From positions 2,319,494 through 2,383,493 of the forward strand of contig NW_022985549.1 in the NCBI RefSeq assembly GCF_010093815.1: DNA of 64,000 nucleotides, given 5' to 3'. The stretch's first letter is position 1, and every line of letters begins with the position of its first letter. This stretch comes from Pseudovirgaria hyperparasitica. Lineage: Eukaryota; Ascomycota; Dothideomycetes; Acrospermales; Acrospermaceae. A program made the translations under genes and the position numbers. Under the pieces are notes generated by a model. The model did not search any database. It saw only the letters and a list, made by a program, of their open reading frames with translations, and had not been told where the DNA came from. This document shows, piece by piece, positions 1 to 12,900 of the stretch.

Positions 1-1479
1 ACCCCAGTTCGACGCGGGAAGCTATCAACATTTGACCAACCAAAGCGGGCATCGAGCAGCGTACCGCCATCAAAATGGGGCGTTTCTACAGCACAAGCTC
101 AAGACATTGGAGTTGGGACAAAGGAAGAGCGAGAGAATATGGTCCGAGCAATGAAACGGCGAGATTTGCTCAGCGCAAATGGTCACATGTATCAGGATAC
201 TGTTGGTCGATTCAAGAGGAGAAATTCGGACGAGCGCATGTCAAGCTCGGCGCCTCCTGGGGAGGGAGAAGATCGCGATGCACTGGTATACGTTCATCAC
301 GTAAAGCCTTCGGATACTCTTGCTGGCCTCACAATAAAGTACAATTGCGCGGCAGCGGTGCTCCAGAAGGCTAATCGCATGTGGCCAAATGATAGTGTAC
401 AAGTACGGAAAAAGATTGTGCTCCCTGTGGATGCATGCGGTGTCAAAGGTCGTCGTTGCACAGGGCCAGAGGACAAGGATGAAGACCTGCTCGGGCATGA
501 TGAGGAGTCGAAGACCATAAAAGACACAAATGACAATGGTTGGCTTTCAGGAACAAACAGTTCGACCCGGAGGCGAACAGACACAATCATATCTAACCCT
601 ACTGCATCGACGGCATCTAACAGATCCGACTCTGAACCTCCTTGGATACATGACTCTTGGGTGATGCTACCACATGATGAAGAGCCGATTGAGATTGCAC
701 GCTTACCACGGCGGACGCTTGGCTTCTTTCCACCTGCAAGACGGAAGAGTCTTACATTATCAGATTCGGACACTCCTTCGCCATCACTTGACCTTCCGCG
801 ATCTCTCGATGCGACAGCCACATCTCCACAACGCTCAACACAAGACGCTTCTTCTGTAACCTCATCCCCTCCGCCCATTCGACCGATTAGAACACGAAAA
901 CATAGTATATCACAGGGCTTCTCACTGCAGGGACCAGGTGGTGTTGGTACGCTGGGCAAGAATATTCGCGCTCCAGGTCCAGGAGAGGACGCTTTCAATA
1001 AATTCGTCGCGCAACATCTCCCGAGTCTACAGCCTCCACCCGGTCAAGAGCATTCTATACCTTGGGCACCATCTATGTTAGAGCAAGCTGGAGAAGGGTC
1101 TGGGCCAGTAGGATATTCCGCGGTTTCCAGACAGGGAGGCTTTGATTTCGAACAAGTTGGCGGTGCAATAGAGACCTGGATGCGCAAAACTGCGGCAAAG
1201 GTCTCTGCGTCAATCAACGAACAGGCAAACACGAACAGCCGCAGATTTGCACCTGTCCCGGGATTGGCCGCAGAAGGAGGTGGACTGGGCGACCTTATAG
1301 AGCTCCGTGATGATGCATTCGAAATCGGTGATGACGAAGAAGACATTCTCAGAGGCCGCCCATCTACAATCGAGACCACTATATCGACAGATACCAGCTC
1401 GGCGCGACCGGACTTGCCTACCACAATGAAGCAAAGAGAATCACGGGCAGGTGGCAGCAAGGGAGGGAAAGGAGACTGA
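1..1479 (+). CDS. LysM domain protein, 5' end outside window
   Basis: The frame is open from the first base of the window, so at least 46 codons lie before the first in-window ATG (position 139). The gene therefore begins upstream and only its 3' 492 codons are seen. A LysM motif (peptidoglycan/chitin-type carbohydrate-binding fold) lies at about residues 95-145 of the visible part, from YVHHVKPSDTLAGL to KKIVLPVDAC. It has the usual HxVxxSDTLxxLxxKYxC start and a NRMWPND middle. The rest is Ser/Pro/Arg-rich and looks disordered, with a Gly/Lys-rich tail. Single-LysM proteins with long disordered tails occur widely in Pezizomycotina and are generally thought to be intracellular; no signal peptide can be judged here because the N-terminus is missing. 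The ligand and role are unknown. Confidence 0.85.
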   Translation, partial: TPVRRGKLSTFDQPKRASSSVPPSKWGVSTAQAQDIGVGTKEERENMVRAMKRRDLLSANGHMYQDTVGRFKRRNSDERMSSSAPPGEGEDRDALVYVHHVKPSDTLAGLTIKYNCAAAVLQKANRMWPNDSVQVRKKIVLPVDACGVKGRRCTGPEDKDEDLLGHDEESKTIKDTNDNGWLSGTNSSTRRRTDTIISNPTASTASNRSDSEPPWIHDSWVMLPHDEEPIEIARLPRRTLGFFPPARRKSLTLSDSDTPSPSLDLPRSLDATATSPQRSTQDASSVTSSPPPIRPIRTRKHSISQGFSLQGPGGVGTLGKNIRAPGPGEDAFNKFVAQHLPSLQPPPGQEHSIPWAPSMLEQAGEGSGPVGYSAVSRQGGFDFEQVGGAIETWMRKTAAKVSASINEQANTNSRRFAPVPGLAAEGGGLGDLIELRDDAFEIGDDEEDILRGRPSTIETTISTDTSSARPDLPTTMKQRESRAGGSKGGKGD

Positions 1480-4400
1480 TCGGAGCAGACGAACGTGATA
1501 TAATGGACTTTTGAGACGTTCAGGCGTCAGGTGCTGGATCGACTGATTTTTAGAGCGATTGTAGCCTGGATATTTGGAGCAGATGTTGGCGCTGGACTTA
1601 TTCTATATGACATTCTAGCATTGTATCTTTGGAGCGGCTCGAGTAGCCAGGAATCAATGTACTTGTGAGAGAATCACACACAGCATCCTATCTTGTGCGC
1701 TCCGCGTCCGCGCGCTTGGAATATAGAGCATGTATAGATCTATACATGCACGCACTCTTCGATGAAGACGTTGCTCTCGAGTCCTGAAATTGATACAAAA
1801 TCTCTCGGTTTCCTGTGTTCGGTCGTGACATTTAGATCAAGCATCTTTACTGCATACAACTTTGAGACTGGACCGTTCATATCGTTTTTGAGAGTGAGGA
1901 ATCTATCATCATAGGTAGGTAGCTACTGCTTCCATCTGAGTGTATTACCTTTGAGTGTATCACTTCATGCGAAAATTGCATATACCGAGGTATGCTGAAT
2001 CTCATCTTAGTCAGCTATCAACCTCATCCCGTCTTATATTCTTGTATGTCTAGGAGTCTACAAGCAGCTCATCGTCTTTCCACTAGCAACCAGCCTGAAT
2101 GTGACTACCATCTGTCGAGCGCATCTACCCTAATAATAGACGTCCTCTGGAGGTTCGAGTTCGAGTTCAAAGACATGACTTCTGCAATCATAATCCGCCC
2201 CCAAGTCGCTCATCAGACACGGACTGGGACCGGGACTGGACTTGGCTAGATCCCAAAACGATCGAGACTGAACTAAACCTCCTAGCAGGAGTCTAGATCT
2301 ACAGGGCTGCATTCCATTGCTCGAGTTAGGACGACCTTCATCGACAAATCTCCAATTGTCCTTAGATTTTTGGCCGCCCGACCCTCTGATTGCCGGATAT
2401 GATCATTTGAACAAAGAAGGGTTCTAGACGCCTGGTCCCACTTGCGATTTACTTTCACCGAAATGCCGACTTCAAACACCGGCAGCATGCTCTCGTTCCC
2501 AATATTCCAGGGACCTAAATATTCCATGTCGATCTCTCCACGTGGGGCAGTACCTCTTGCCCGTGTGGGGATGCAACGGTGTACTTAGCGCATGAAGATA
2601 GACACACCAGGGCTCGTCGTTCGAGGTATTTCGCAGGAACCCATCGCTCAATGTAGTACGGAACGTTGGTGCGAAATGAGTATCCTTCCTAGGCCGGTAT
2701 CAACGCTCGTGACCATGTCTGTGCGTGACGGATGCGATTCTTTGAACCTCTCACACGTTCTGATCCACTTCTCTTAGGTCTAATTTTCAAAAGCCATGCT
2801 TGAGACCTGCATTGAGCTTCGTCGGGCTCGTGAGACTTATATGTGCTTGTGATGCTGTGGATTGTTAGTCTAGGTATGGGAGTGCTCTCAACTAGATCCC
2901 TCATGGGCCCGGAACTGGATACGAAACCTAGGAGTTAGGCGTTGATTGATTCAGGCTGCATGCTTGACTTAACATATATCCCTCCGGCCCGCATCTGTCA
3001 TGCAACGCTCAAAGCCGTCCAAGTCCGCACGTACACTCCAACTCACGTCCATTTGTACGCCTGGGGAAATGGCCTGTCCGTCAGTTTCAGACCCACTCGG
3101 TATCAGTGCTTACGTCTTCGCGATTGCTATAAAAACCTTGTTAGAGGGGCTGCATGATAGCTAGCTATTCCTGTGTAAATGCACAATCGTCGTGGCGCCC
3201 ATTGAGTTCTTAGCCTCATCTTAGGTGTATACTGGTCAATGGAGCTCTGGTTTCCTGGTCGTGAGCACAGATGGAATGCATTCTCGATGAAGCAGATTCA
3301 AGAACAGTTCCAGTTATTGTATCTTGTATTCCCCAAGAAAAACTGGTTTCTGGTAACGGAATAAGACGAAGTTCCACAGTCGTATGTGCCTCGCGATCTG
3401 GAAAGGTGACATTTCATGCATCAGCGTCCGTTGCATGTGAAACCCAGAGGACAAACTCCTCTCTCTTGAAACGGTCGAAATGTTTCTTAGTCGACGTAGA
3501 CCTTGACTCGACCTTCTCATCAGCTAGAGTGCCCTTTCGCAGCTATGCTTTATCACCGTCGTGGTGGTAGTCGATGGTTTGACAGATTCTACCGAAGAGA
3601 GGAATACATTTTCGGTAGAATGTCTTCGATGTATCGGTCACTGTGCAGAATGACTGGCTCAGCACACATTACCGACGCCAAAAGGACATCCCAGTGCTAA
3701 TACAGAGCAAATCGATCCTTCTCCTCATCGATACGGAGGACGAGAAGTTTCCAAGCGCCACAGTTACACTTCTTCTGCTGGCGTCCAAAAGCGTGCCGTG
3801 AAGAATCCTTCGGCAGGTGCGACTCCGCATTGCGCACTGACTGTGTTCATGGATGCTGATAACAGCTCGTGTCGTGGGATGCCTTATGGCGATATGCAGC
3901 ACGGCCATTGCCGAACACCATGTTGAGTCCTCAACCGTCCCTCCACGCCACGATAAATGAAATCATGGGAGGTATGTCTGCTTTGATCGCAGCAACGAAC
4001 GGATTGGAAACAGAGAATATTTATCGAAGGAGGCATCAAACAAAGATCCGGAGCATATGACATTATCAACTTGGGGTATTTACCCTTCATAGCCAAGCAA
4101 CTCAAGCCATGCTTCACTGATACGCCTATCAGAGCGTGACATGGGTGTAGTTCAGTGTTGGTATGCTTCAAGGATCAAGGACCTGATGCATGTGCAAATC
4201 ATGTCTTGGCTGTGGACGTGGACTGCGGAGGGCTCCGGTCTAGCGAGCACGGGTTGTGGCGCTCTCCCGAAATACTTGGCTATGCGGTGAGGTTGCTTGT
4301 ACGCACTTTCGTCATCCGTTGGTTGTTCGAGCGTATAGACTCAGAGGATCAGAACCGGTGTGCCCCAGTGGCTGTCTCGCTTCATCCTGAGTCCCCTGGC

Positions 4401-7298
4401 TTATCACTTCGTCGATACGCGGATTCCAAACAAAGAACACACGTGTAGGATGTGTGCTGATATGAGCAAACGCGAAGGATGGGCCAAGATTTCCATATAT
4501 CCTCGTGTTTGACTCGTGATGTGTCTCGTCAGACACCCACCAGCCAGGCTTGCCAATCTCTTGGCGTTCTCCATGTTGAATGAAGATGTATCACTGCTTC
4601 TCGACGATCCTGGGTGCGTTAGCTCACGTACAGGAATGCAAGTTCGTGGGCTAGGAGAAGGCTTGGAAGCGGTTTCCAAGAGACAGGCCAAGCTTACGTG
4701 ACCACCCGCGATCAGCATCGATCTTTCAACCATCAACCATGTCAAACGCGCGTGTTTCGAGGACTGGGGGCGGACATCATTGGCTTCATGCCAGCCATCT
4801 CAATCACCCACTGATGACCACGATTTATTACCCGTCGTCGGCTCGAAACCTGCATGGCGCCGGCGGAAGCTAGCTCCACAAAGGCTTGTTGACCCCCCTG
4901 ATATATTACAAGCCCCACTCCTGGATTCGATACATGTACGCTAACCTTCATTAGGCAAACGCTTTGTGTGTACTCTAGCCCCAGCACTCACGACAATCGT
5001 GGCTAGTCGCTTGTGTTCTGGGGATTGTGGACTTTGCCACTACGACATGTGCTCGGGTAGATTTTGTTCCAAGAAGTGGCCGTGCAGTGTCGATTGACCT
5101 CGTAAGGCTGACGACCCTGAAAATGATGATCATGATCGTTTCCCAATCCGGCAATTGTAAAGCTGTATATCACGACTCGCAGAGTATGGAGATGTGGGTT
5201 CGTGATATGGCCTCAAAGTCTACGGCCTAGGCTGGTTCCTTGTATTGCACCACTTTGCTACTGTTAACAAGCAATGTCACAGAAGACTGCACTAGAGTCG
5301 AACCCGAGACATGCTAATACGCAGCCTGCGCATCCTATCTGGACTGATACGGCAAGGGCAAGAGAATCCGCAGCCGTTAGATCGACACTAAGCTCGAGGT
5401 TAATTTGCTTGTCGTGATGGGATTCTATACCTGGCTCGCCTGGTAGTGTCTCAGCCATGTTTTTCCACACGGCCCAAAGACCAGCATGAGCATTGACTGA
5501 CTTCTTCGTTGGAGGGATCCGCATCCAGCACGCTGGGTATTGACTCTCTGGGTAATGGGAGGTTAGGGATGCAAGTCTTGCCGCTGTATGTGCCATATAT
5601 TTCTTCCTGTGCAGGCACGTTTGACGTGGGATATGAACTACTGTAATTACATGTCGATGAGCTAGTCCCACAGAGATGTTGTCGCTATTACTGCTGATGG
5701 ATGTGTATCCCTGAGGGTGATTCATGCCATAGAAATTTCAAGCAGCTTCTTTGCCGCTTTATACGCGTACTTTCAGTAGCTATCATCATAGGCCGACGCC
5801 AAAGTAGATGACTCTTAAGTCATTTTGCAAACTCCTGAACAGCGGGAAACGACCATCGTGGACGGCCGACTACCCACCCGACACGCATTCCGACTTCCAA
5901 CACTCTCTCATTGCACTGCTCTAATTCGATCCGGGCAGCAGTCACGAATACATGCGTTAAAGTCACAGACGAGGTACGTGCACATATAGTACCACTACGC
6001 CACTAACCTACACACATCTCGTCTCGCTCAGTTTTCCCGAAACGGAGTCCCACAGCAGCCTCCGGCCTCCCTCCAGGATCCTCTCTATCTCACGCCCTGA
6101 CTGTTGACATGGAGCGGATGGCGTAGCTGAGTGAGCATGGATTGAGCCTCACCCAGCCAAAAATCAGCACTAGTACCGCCGACCCACCCAGAACGACATC
6201 CACAATCTCTTATATGCCGCGCAGATATACGCACTAATCCGACTGTCGCTTTCACCGTGGATATATTCCTGAGGTCGGAATTCGCTGTGATACATGAGTA
6301 AGGGACCTGAAGCTTGTCATTGCTTACATCTTTGCTCCATTACTCGCACGGCGGGTGTCCGAGTAAGTGACCGGTCGGATTACCCCTGCCTGTCTGCCTG
6401 CCTTTCTGCGTTACCCGATAACCATGAGCTCTGCCGTGTATATTGGCTGCGGTAGGAATGCAAAGGTTGCAACAGTAGGATCAAGTGATACAGAGGTTTG
6501 GAGTTTAACAGGCAGGGTGGAAGTAAGACAATGTATCTTCATACAGTAGTCTGTATATCAAGGTGGTATTAGATTCAAAATTATAGATTAGGGAGATTAA
6601 GAGGAACATAAAGAGAGAGTATAAACATAAGAATGAAAATAATTGATTGCGACACACAGGACTATAGACACTACAATCTGATCTATAGACAGGATACATT
6701 AAACTTAAATAGATTACTCTCTCTGTTGTATACATCCACATGAACGGAAATAGTGCAACTCTCTCGTACACGCTTTTGGTTATCTTCTGATAGCGGGTAA
6801 TCACAAGATCTGCAATGTATAATCAGATGCTTCGATCTAGGTTGATACCTTCATGCTATGCTATGCTATATACTTTAATCTAATATCCTGTAATACAGAC
6901 AGTCCCACTAAGACGATTTGGAATAAACATTGCGTGCTACGCGCCTCCCTCGCTACAATGACAAAAGTCTCCACTTTCCAAACTCCAAAGCGCCATCTAG
7001 ACTAGACTAGGGGAAGAGGGTATTGATGTGGCCATATTAATACATAGTCATTGTGTTGTGGTAGAAGGTGCGTGGGTTGATGAGGGGCGTTTTTGCGTGT
7101 CGTTGTAAGATGCCCTCCATCAAAGTCCCTCATAAAGTAGAAATGTCCCAGTCTGCCTGCCGTCTATGCACTAGTACCTTGTCTCTTGGTTTCTTGGGGA
7201 TTTTTCGTGTCATTGCTCGAGGTTCACCAACATCGCCAATAATCCCATCTATCTTGCCGATGTCGCCGAGTCTACCACCTTCCCAGTCCGGCGCAATC
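1480..7298. other. 5.8-kb gene-poor region
   Basis: No open frame here looks like a protein; the longest (5264-5725, minus) has no recognisable motif. The stretch 6540-6900 is AT-rich and should hold part of the 3' flank of the regulator that ends at 7299. I see no transposon ends, tRNA or rRNA. The region may hold 3' UTRs, non-coding RNA or decayed DNA. Confidence 0.5.
1728..1749. repeat. 22-bp perfect palindrome
   Basis: A perfect inverted repeat centred on AGATCT, with arms GCATGTATAG and CTATACATGC, lies about 250 bp past the LysM stop codon. It could fold as a hairpin in the 3' transcript end or be a protein-binding dyad. Function is unknown. Confidence 0.6.
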
Positions 7299-9917
7299 TC
7301 ACCAGAACCTCGTGTTCATCGGCATTACAGGCGTATGCTCGACAGCACCGACGCCGCTGAAAAACATCTCGTTGAAACTCGTCGGGCTGAGCGGTGGCGG
7401 CAAAGGCCCGCCTCCACTTGTATGGCTAGGCTTGCGTCCATTTGCGTGGTCTGATGAAAATGGCATTGGGGCGTCTAGGTGTGTGGCAGCGTGGTGGTGG
7501 TGGTTATGGTTCCAGCCCTCGCCGTTGGCGTATGGGTTGGGTGGGAAGGACGTGATGAAGAGTGATTCTGGGCTAGCCCAGGTGCCCATGCTCATGTCCA
7601 TGTCCATGGACATGGGGTCGAGATCAGTTGTGGGCACAGGGACAGCGTGGGTGAGGGAGCCGGAGCCTGGAGAAGAGTGTGCGAAAGATGGGTCGATGGA
7701 GCTGTAAGTTATGTTTGGGATGCTAGGGTTTGTAGTTGCGGTTGTGTGGGGATTTGCGGGGTTTTCGGCGATGAAGTCCGGTGTAGGAGAGGTATTGACG
7801 GAGTCGACCATTTCGACGCCAGTGAGGGGGTGTGTGTTTGGCTTACGCATGTCACTGAGTGAAGTAAAGGCTGCGAATTGATTCTTTGCGGTTTTGAGGG
7901 TGCGTTTGGCGGGCCGCACGCGGGTTGTGGTCAGGATAAGGTCGTCCTTGGCGACGGAGTGGAGTTCGGTTGCGAGGCCTTGCAGTTGGGTTGCTGCGCT
8001 GGAGACAGCTTCGTGGTCGGATTTGGGGCCGGCGAGCGCGCGGTCGTGTAGATGGATGAGGCCACGCCCGCAGACGTCTAGGCCGAGGGGGATGATATCG
8101 ACAATGTTGAGAGTGGATGTGGCGGTATGGGAGCTAGTGAGTCGGCAAGATGGCTTCTGAGACCCTGTGACTTGGGCGAGGATGCGGAGTAGATCTGTGC
8201 TAGAGGCGAGAAAGTCGCGGATCAAGTAGGTGGTAGGAACGGATGTGTCAGCAGCATCGATGTGGTTGGGAAAATTGAGGTGGATGATGAGTACATAATA
8301 TGCGATAGTGACAAAAGCCTTGGAGGTCCAATTCCGGATCTCGGTATTCAGGGTCTGGATAGCGTCCATCAGAACCTTCTTGATCTTCTGACACAGAGCA
8401 TTAAAGTCTTCGTTGAAGTTGAGGAGCCGGCGCAGTTGGTTGACAGGACGGTGCTGCCACGATGTGTTGCCCTGACTGGGAGCTTCACTCTCGTGTGGAT
8501 ACAGGGCATATATGTGGGCGCTGGTGGAAACAATCTGTGCCAGTGGCCACAAGCCTCGAATCATGCGGGCTTGTGCCTGAAAAGTGGACACGATGTCGCT
8601 GGCGATGTCGAGTTTGATGACGGCTGATTGGGTTTCGTCTACGGACGGGAAGTCTGGGGGGAGGCCGCGTTGTAGTACAGTCGCAAATGGCTCTCCCATT
8701 TCCATGTATGCCCATAGTGTGGTGGAAAAGGATAGCCAGTGAAGGTTACGAACTAGCTCTGTCTCCACGGCATCGACATCAATACCGTTAACGCGGCTAC
8801 CTGCAACACGAGTACCATCACTCATCTGAGCCTGAATCTTGGATGATATTTGACCAGAATAGCCAATGAGACACGAAGCTCGTTTTGTATTCCGTGTACA
8901 CATCTCATGCCAGCCAAGAAGCATGAGGGCCTGAGAGGTGGGAATATCACAGGTATCCACGGAGCGCGAGCGTACACAATTATCAGCGTGCTTGAACAGT
9001 CTCCCCTCCAGATCTGTATACTGGCCCGCGTTGTGGAAGTGCTGAGCGTCAGCCAGAATGACAGCAAGCAGAGCCTCGTCGTATTCGTTGTTCTTGCACG
9101 TCTGCAGGAAGAGTGTTTTGGAGAGAAGCATGGAGAGTGGGTGCACGCTGAACCAGACTTCAATCAGCTGCATCCGGACCTGGTCGTCGATTTCGGTGAT
9201 AGGGTTGGTATCGAAGGTAATATTGTTGCCAAACATGCGCTGGGAGCGGTCTCGAGCAACGCCGTTAACGTAGAAGCCTGCTCTGGGGTCTTCGTTTAGA
9301 CATGTGCCAAGGTGCCCGAATCTCGATGAGAGCAGGCCGACTAGCTCCTGGCTCATGAAAGCGAAGAGGTCGTCGTAGGAAATGGCAGCAGGTGGATGAT
9401 CTGTCCGGAAACCGAGACTGTGAATAAAGCCTTCCGGACTGGGCTCTAGCTTCCGGACAAAGTTGTTGAGCGAGGCTTGGAAGGCATTTCGTTCGATGCC
9501 AGGGACGTCTGTGAAGGCGCCGAGATATAGGAACTCAAGAGCCTCACCGATAGTACCACTAGTGACAAAGTTGCCCGTCTCTCGCCTGTAGAACTCGGGT
9601 GGTAGGCGGTGACCCTCGGAGGAGTCCTCTGACGAACGGGGAGGCGCCGAGCCTCTCTCTTCACTGTGAGACGACCTGCCTGAGATGCTGCCTTTGGAGG
9701 CATGCTTGTTGCTAGATGAGCCTCTGGGACGACCTTTTGCAGACTCGAGGTCGTAGATGCAGTCAATACCACGCTCCTTGCACGCCGTACAAATGCCCTT
9801 GCTCTGGCCTGAGCATTTAATCTTCCGACGACGGCAGAAGTGACAGCTCTTGCGCAAGTTGTCGCCGCCAGCGGAGGAATTTGCAAACATGGTGTGAGAC
9901 TGAGAAAGGTCAAACAA
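7299..9917 (-). CDS. Zn2Cys6 fungal transcription factor
   Basis: This is an uninterrupted 872-codon frame. Residues 25-53 hold a complete Zn(II)2Cys6 binuclear cluster: Cys25, 28, 35, 43, 46 and 53 with spacing C-X2-C-X6-C-X7-C-X2-C-X6-C. A basic GRPRGSSS linker follows, resembling an AT-hook. The central part (about 220-600) looks like the helical fungal-specific transcription factor domain. The tail is Pro/Ser/Thr-rich with a His run (HNHHHH) and MDMDM repeats. The protein should act in the nucleus as a DNA-binding regulator. Met1 and Met10 are both possible starts and both precede the zinc cluster. It stands alone between two long gene-poor stretches, as is common for developmental or nutritional regulators. 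I cannot assign its target pathway or a named orthologue. Confidence 0.93.
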   Translation of the reverse strand: MFDLSQSHTMFANSSAGGDNLRKSCHFCRRRKIKCSGQSKGICTACKERGIDCIYDLESAKGRPRGSSSNKHASKGSISGRSSHSEERGSAPPRSSEDSSEGHRLPPEFYRRETGNFVTSGTIGEALEFLYLGAFTDVPGIERNAFQASLNNFVRKLEPSPEGFIHSLGFRTDHPPAAISYDDLFAFMSQELVGLLSSRFGHLGTCLNEDPRAGFYVNGVARDRSQRMFGNNITFDTNPITEIDDQVRMQLIEVWFSVHPLSMLLSKTLFLQTCKNNEYDEALLAVILADAQHFHNAGQYTDLEGRLFKHADNCVRSRSVDTCDIPTSQALMLLGWHEMCTRNTKRASCLIGYSGQISSKIQAQMSDGTRVAGSRVNGIDVDAVETELVRNLHWLSFSTTLWAYMEMGEPFATVLQRGLPPDFPSVDETQSAVIKLDIASDIVSTFQAQARMIRGLWPLAQIVSTSAHIYALYPHESEAPSQGNTSWQHRPVNQLRRLLNFNEDFNALCQKIKKVLMDAIQTLNTEIRNWTSKAFVTIAYYVLIIHLNFPNHIDAADTSVPTTYLIRDFLASSTDLLRILAQVTGSQKPSCRLTSSHTATSTLNIVDIIPLGLDVCGRGLIHLHDRALAGPKSDHEAVSSAATQLQGLATELHSVAKDDLILTTTRVRPAKRTLKTAKNQFAAFTSLSDMRKPNTHPLTGVEMVDSVNTSPTPDFIAENPANPHTTATTNPSIPNITYSSIDPSFAHSSPGSGSLTHAVPVPTTDLDPMSMDMDMSMGTWASPESLFITSFPPNPYANGEGWNHNHHHHAATHLDAPMPFSSDHANGRKPSHTSGGGPLPPPLSPTSFNEMFFSGVGAVEHTPVMPMNTRFW

Positions 9918-12900
9918 GGGATATCATAACAAGGTATCAAGGTCGGGGTCCCAAGTCGTAGTAATAGGGACAAGCTTGGAGGGAAGCCCGGGAGCAAAGC
10001 ATGGGATATATTAAGGTAGTCATATGAAGTCGACAAGTGGAATTGCGTCACGGAGTAAGGTGGGAAGTGCAATGTGAAACCGAAACACGTACAGCATTCG
10101 CGTCCCAAAAGGGATGCTCGGGGCATTACGAATTAAACCACACCCCCCCTCCCCGTCTAACGCCCTGACCATACAGTGGATACAGGTCGACGATGAATAG
10201 TGGCGTCCAATGAGAGTCGGTATATTGGGCTGTGATTCTTGGATGGTCAACAAGACGGTATATAATATACGCCGTAGGTTATGGCATGACATCAGCTAGC
10301 CCCTAGAGCCTTTGATAGCGGGACAAGCGGATCCAGCAGCGAGCATTGGAGAAAATAGCAGCAGATTTCCATGTCTACGCCTCCACTCTACTCAGCGATC
10401 TGCCACCAAGGGTGTAGTCTAGCCAGCCATGAGGCTGAAAGAGCACTGCCTGACTAGCTGTCTACACAGCAAAGTAAGTTTCTTGGTATTGGCGACGAGA
10501 AGCTGGAGCTGAGCGTGTATCGATGTAGGTATATCCACAGCAATTCTAGCCTATAAGTTAAGGTCCACATCGAGATCAAGATCCAGATCCAGATACAGAT
10601 TCACGTTCGGAGCCCGGCGACACTCAAACTCTCGAAACATTGCCCCTTCCCTGCCCTGCATGGAGAGTCTACCTTGCGATGACCTCCCTCCCACTTCGAA
10701 GCCCTGCATGATCCCAGCCGAGGATATCCTAGATATCCCAGTTCCTATTGCAGATTAGCAAGGATGGCTAAGATTCTCACGACTCATAGTCTGAGCAACT
10801 ACTGTCTCGAAGCATGTCAGTCGGCAAAGACAATGGTCTCGAATACAGTAAGGCGTTGTTATACACGCATATCCATCCCCCCCTCTCATTAGAGAGGCAA
10901 GGGACAATGATGAGCAAAGGATATGACTCGCAAGCTAGACGAAGCATTAGCCAAGCATTGGCCAAGCAGAGCATAGCGTCGTGATATGCTATGGTAGCGC
11001 CAGGCGGGCCGTATTGTTGGAGGCGGCGAACACTTGGGGATAGCAACGTGCGGTGTTGGGATGCCCGCCGGGATATGCCAACAATCAAGTGTACAGCACG
11101 GCAGGATGCAGGATGGCGGTTCAAAAGGGGACTGTAACTCTCGCTCGCTTACAGTGAGATTACTGCATATAAATACGCAATCTGTGTCTCTTGTTGAGTA
11201 CTCTTATTCTTTGCATCAGCAGTATCATGGAGGCACATGTATAGGTATCTACATGTTTTGTTGCGATAATGTCACGTCAGTAGCTAAAAATAGCTCCAGT
11301 ACGCCGCTGCTCCATAGATGGAAGTTGGACAAAGATAGTCATTTAATTACGATACGGAAAGTGCTCCAAGGGATCGGGTTCCAGGTGGGGTATACACTAG
11401 CCGTTTATAGCGTAGCGCCATCGCATCCCTTCCGACTCCAAGGCACTCCTCACTCCTATATCATAACACTAATACTTACCTAATCAAAGTCGGCATCGGG
11501 CATGACTCGGCCATCACTCCGCCCCACGATGTTCCACCACCACTCCAGTAGTGGACCGTTACATCGCAAACACCATGTACTCTCGGCTGTCCGATGTCCA
11601 ACATGTCGACCGTCAGTTTATTCCAATCGCTGCTTTCGCGGCATGATTTGCGCGGTCCCTCGTGTTTGGCCCCCTTTAGTTCTGTTCTTGTTGCTCCTTT
11701 GAGGGTGCTGCACATTGCTGCAAATGCTATTCGTGTAGGTGGGTTTAAGTGTATCTGTATCTGTATCCCGCGAGCAGCTGCTTGCGAGACGTCATCGTGC
11801 GCGATAGCATCTTGTCTGCCTGCGAACGGCTGTTTTGTGTTTGTGTTTGTTGTCGTCGTCGTCGTCATGCTCATGACAACCCAGTCTGGTACTGTGACTA
11901 CGCAGACACAGACCTTACTGCACTGGATCCTTCATCCTCCTCCTCGTGGCAGGATGATCATCAGTAATTATCCATCCATACATCAATCAATCATCTCAAC
12001 TCTTGACGTTCGTGTCTGTATTGATCGCGATGATGGAAACGAATATCGAATCACCTCGATACCATAGGCAAAAGGGCCATGTCCAACATATGCACATATG
12101 CAGTGCAGGCCTCTGTGTGTCTGTATCGTCGCCTAGCCAGGACCCATACCCTCACTGCCTTTGCGTCGTCGTTGTTGTTGTCATTGGCGTTTCGTTGCTT
12201 TTCAGTCGTAGTCCTCTCGGCCACAAGACATCATCTTCCACTTCACTTCAACCCTCCAGAGTGCCGTCCAGCGCCCTTTAATAACATTCCTCGCCGGAAG
12301 CGGACACCTCTATACGCCCGTACGCTCCGTCGACGGAGAGTTTAGATATCCCATGTATCCGACTTGACTATATGTCTCTCTCTTCGTGATGCCTCCTTCC
12401 ACGTCTCTTTAGGGCTTTACGGCTGGTACATCGTGGCGGTATCTGTGCAACCTGGATTCGTCCCGATCGCGAGGCCAGTATCCCTACGTGTGTGGGTGGT
12501 TGTGCGCATCGGCGATTTCGCAGTTCATCTATCCTATATATCCTCTGTGCTGGGTGTTCTTGGGCTTCTTGGCAGTCCGCTTCTGGACGGAGAGTTTTTT
12601 ACGTCCTGTTCTTTCTTTAATACTATTTATTATTAGGCTTTCTTATGTAGGATTTAGTCGACGTGGCTGCTCTTCCGAGACGGCGTCGCTGGTATGGGAC
12701 TATTACCTTATCACGAGCTTTTATTATTATCATTGCGGGCATGATTGGGGGGGTACGTTACGTGTTGGAGGATGCTGACTCCTCGCGAGGAGGGGCTCCT
12801 TGTCCCGTGTACTATTGTCGTGCTGTGCTGCTGAGGGATGCTGTTCCTTGTGGCTTATTAGACGGAGCGGAGCGTTTATCTAAGTAAAGCTCATGTTCAA

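Noticed and set aside
5264-5725. 153-residue minus frame in the gene-poor region
   Set aside because: No motif or splice support, and comparable open frames lie on the other strand.
11476-12345. Overlapping plus and minus frames
   Set aside because: Low-complexity translations from pyrimidine-rich DNA with no homology pattern.
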